The notes below the pieces were generated by a model. It was given only the letters and a program-made list of their open reading frames with translations, made no database searches and was not told the DNA's origin. DNA of 64,000 bases from Progne subis subis (lineage: Eukaryota; Chordata; Aves; Passeriformes; Hirundinidae), in the NCBI GenBank assembly GCA_022316685.1, contig JAKJHU010000614.1, forward strand, positions 1 through 64,000, written 5' to 3'. A program made the translations under genes and the position numbers. This document shows positions 63,654 through 64,000 of this stretch, in pieces (position 1 is the first letter of the stretch; each line of letters opens with the position of its first letter).

Positions 63654-64000
63654 GCACAAGTCAGGGCCTTGGATCCAGCGCCATCTGAGCTGCTGTGAGC
63701 TCCAGGGCCATGGGACGTGTCAGTGTCACAGCCGTGTCACAGCCTCACCTGCTCTGGCCCCTCTCACAGGTGGGGTTTTCAGGGTGCCAGGGGCTTGGCA
63801 GGCACTTTGGGGCTGGACCAGAAGCTGCAGTGGCTGGGACTGGGGCAGTGACCATCCCCAAACCACCTTAGAAACCTGGGATGCACAAAATCCCTTCAAG
63901 AACGTGGAATACCCAAAAACTCACTCAAGAACGGGTTCCCCCTCCCTTCATCATCCCAAACCTTTGGTTGTCTCATTCCAGACTTCACCATACCCTCCCA
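63654..64000. other. Non-coding window end
   Basis: No recognised feature. Confidence 0.4.

Overview
The window looks like bird nuclear DNA, most likely a songbird microchromosome or a repeat-rich unplaced scaffold. The grounds are multi-exon genes with GT/AG introns, an avian-type olfactory receptor fragment, a CR1 LINE fragment, abundant GC-rich intronic minisatellites and many endogenous retroviruses (ERVs). No bacterial operon, CRISPR array, tRNA or rRNA was seen.

Layout. 1-1.9 kb: mostly non-coding, with one old inverted LTR remnant. 1.9-4.7 kb: two exon-like blocks matching the C-terminal end of an eIF4A helicase (plus strand), separated by G-rich minisatellite and followed by a ~700-base pyrimidine-rich tract. 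4.7-9.75 kb: a minus-strand HARBI1-type (Harbinger transposase-derived nuclease) gene whose presumed introns are long minisatellites; only the first exon reads cleanly. 10.4-15.0 kb: a 5'-truncated, decayed class I ERV whose 3' LTR ends about 240 bases before the start codon of a four-exon HSF-type transcription factor gene (15.2-18.0 kb), the best-preserved cellular gene here. 18-21.6 kb: AT-rich, duplicated non-coding sequence.

21.6-45.9 kb is one nested unit. A tRNA-Arg-primed class I ERV (plus strand) was split twice by later insertions: a tRNA-Pro-primed gammaretrovirus-like ERV on the minus strand inside integrase (28.5-36.7 kb, 4-base target duplication ATAT), and a spuma/ERV-L-like element with a tRNA-Lys-type primer site inside env (37.8-44.6 kb, 5-base duplication CTCCA). 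All three carry frameshifts or stops.

46.2-50 kb: a minisatellite with YY1-like motifs, an olfactory receptor fragment cut off by a solo LTR, and duplicated GC-rich sequence with a 40-base minisatellite. 49.7-55.1 kb: a minus-strand betaretrovirus-like (ERVK) element with LTRs, gag remnant, dUTPase-protease, reverse transcriptase and integrase but no env. 55.1-64 kb: repeat debris, including a second dUTPase plus env-like remnant, a CR1 fragment, ~170-190-base tandem repeats and a second olfactory receptor fragment.

Limits: everything is read by eye. Family names rest on motif recognition, identities and copy numbers are estimates, and frameshifts could be real decay or sequence error. I found no convincing wholly new system. 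The most interesting items are the LTR next to the HSF gene, that gene's repeat tail, the nested ERVs with a visible stop-codon readthrough signal, and the YY1-motif minisatellite.
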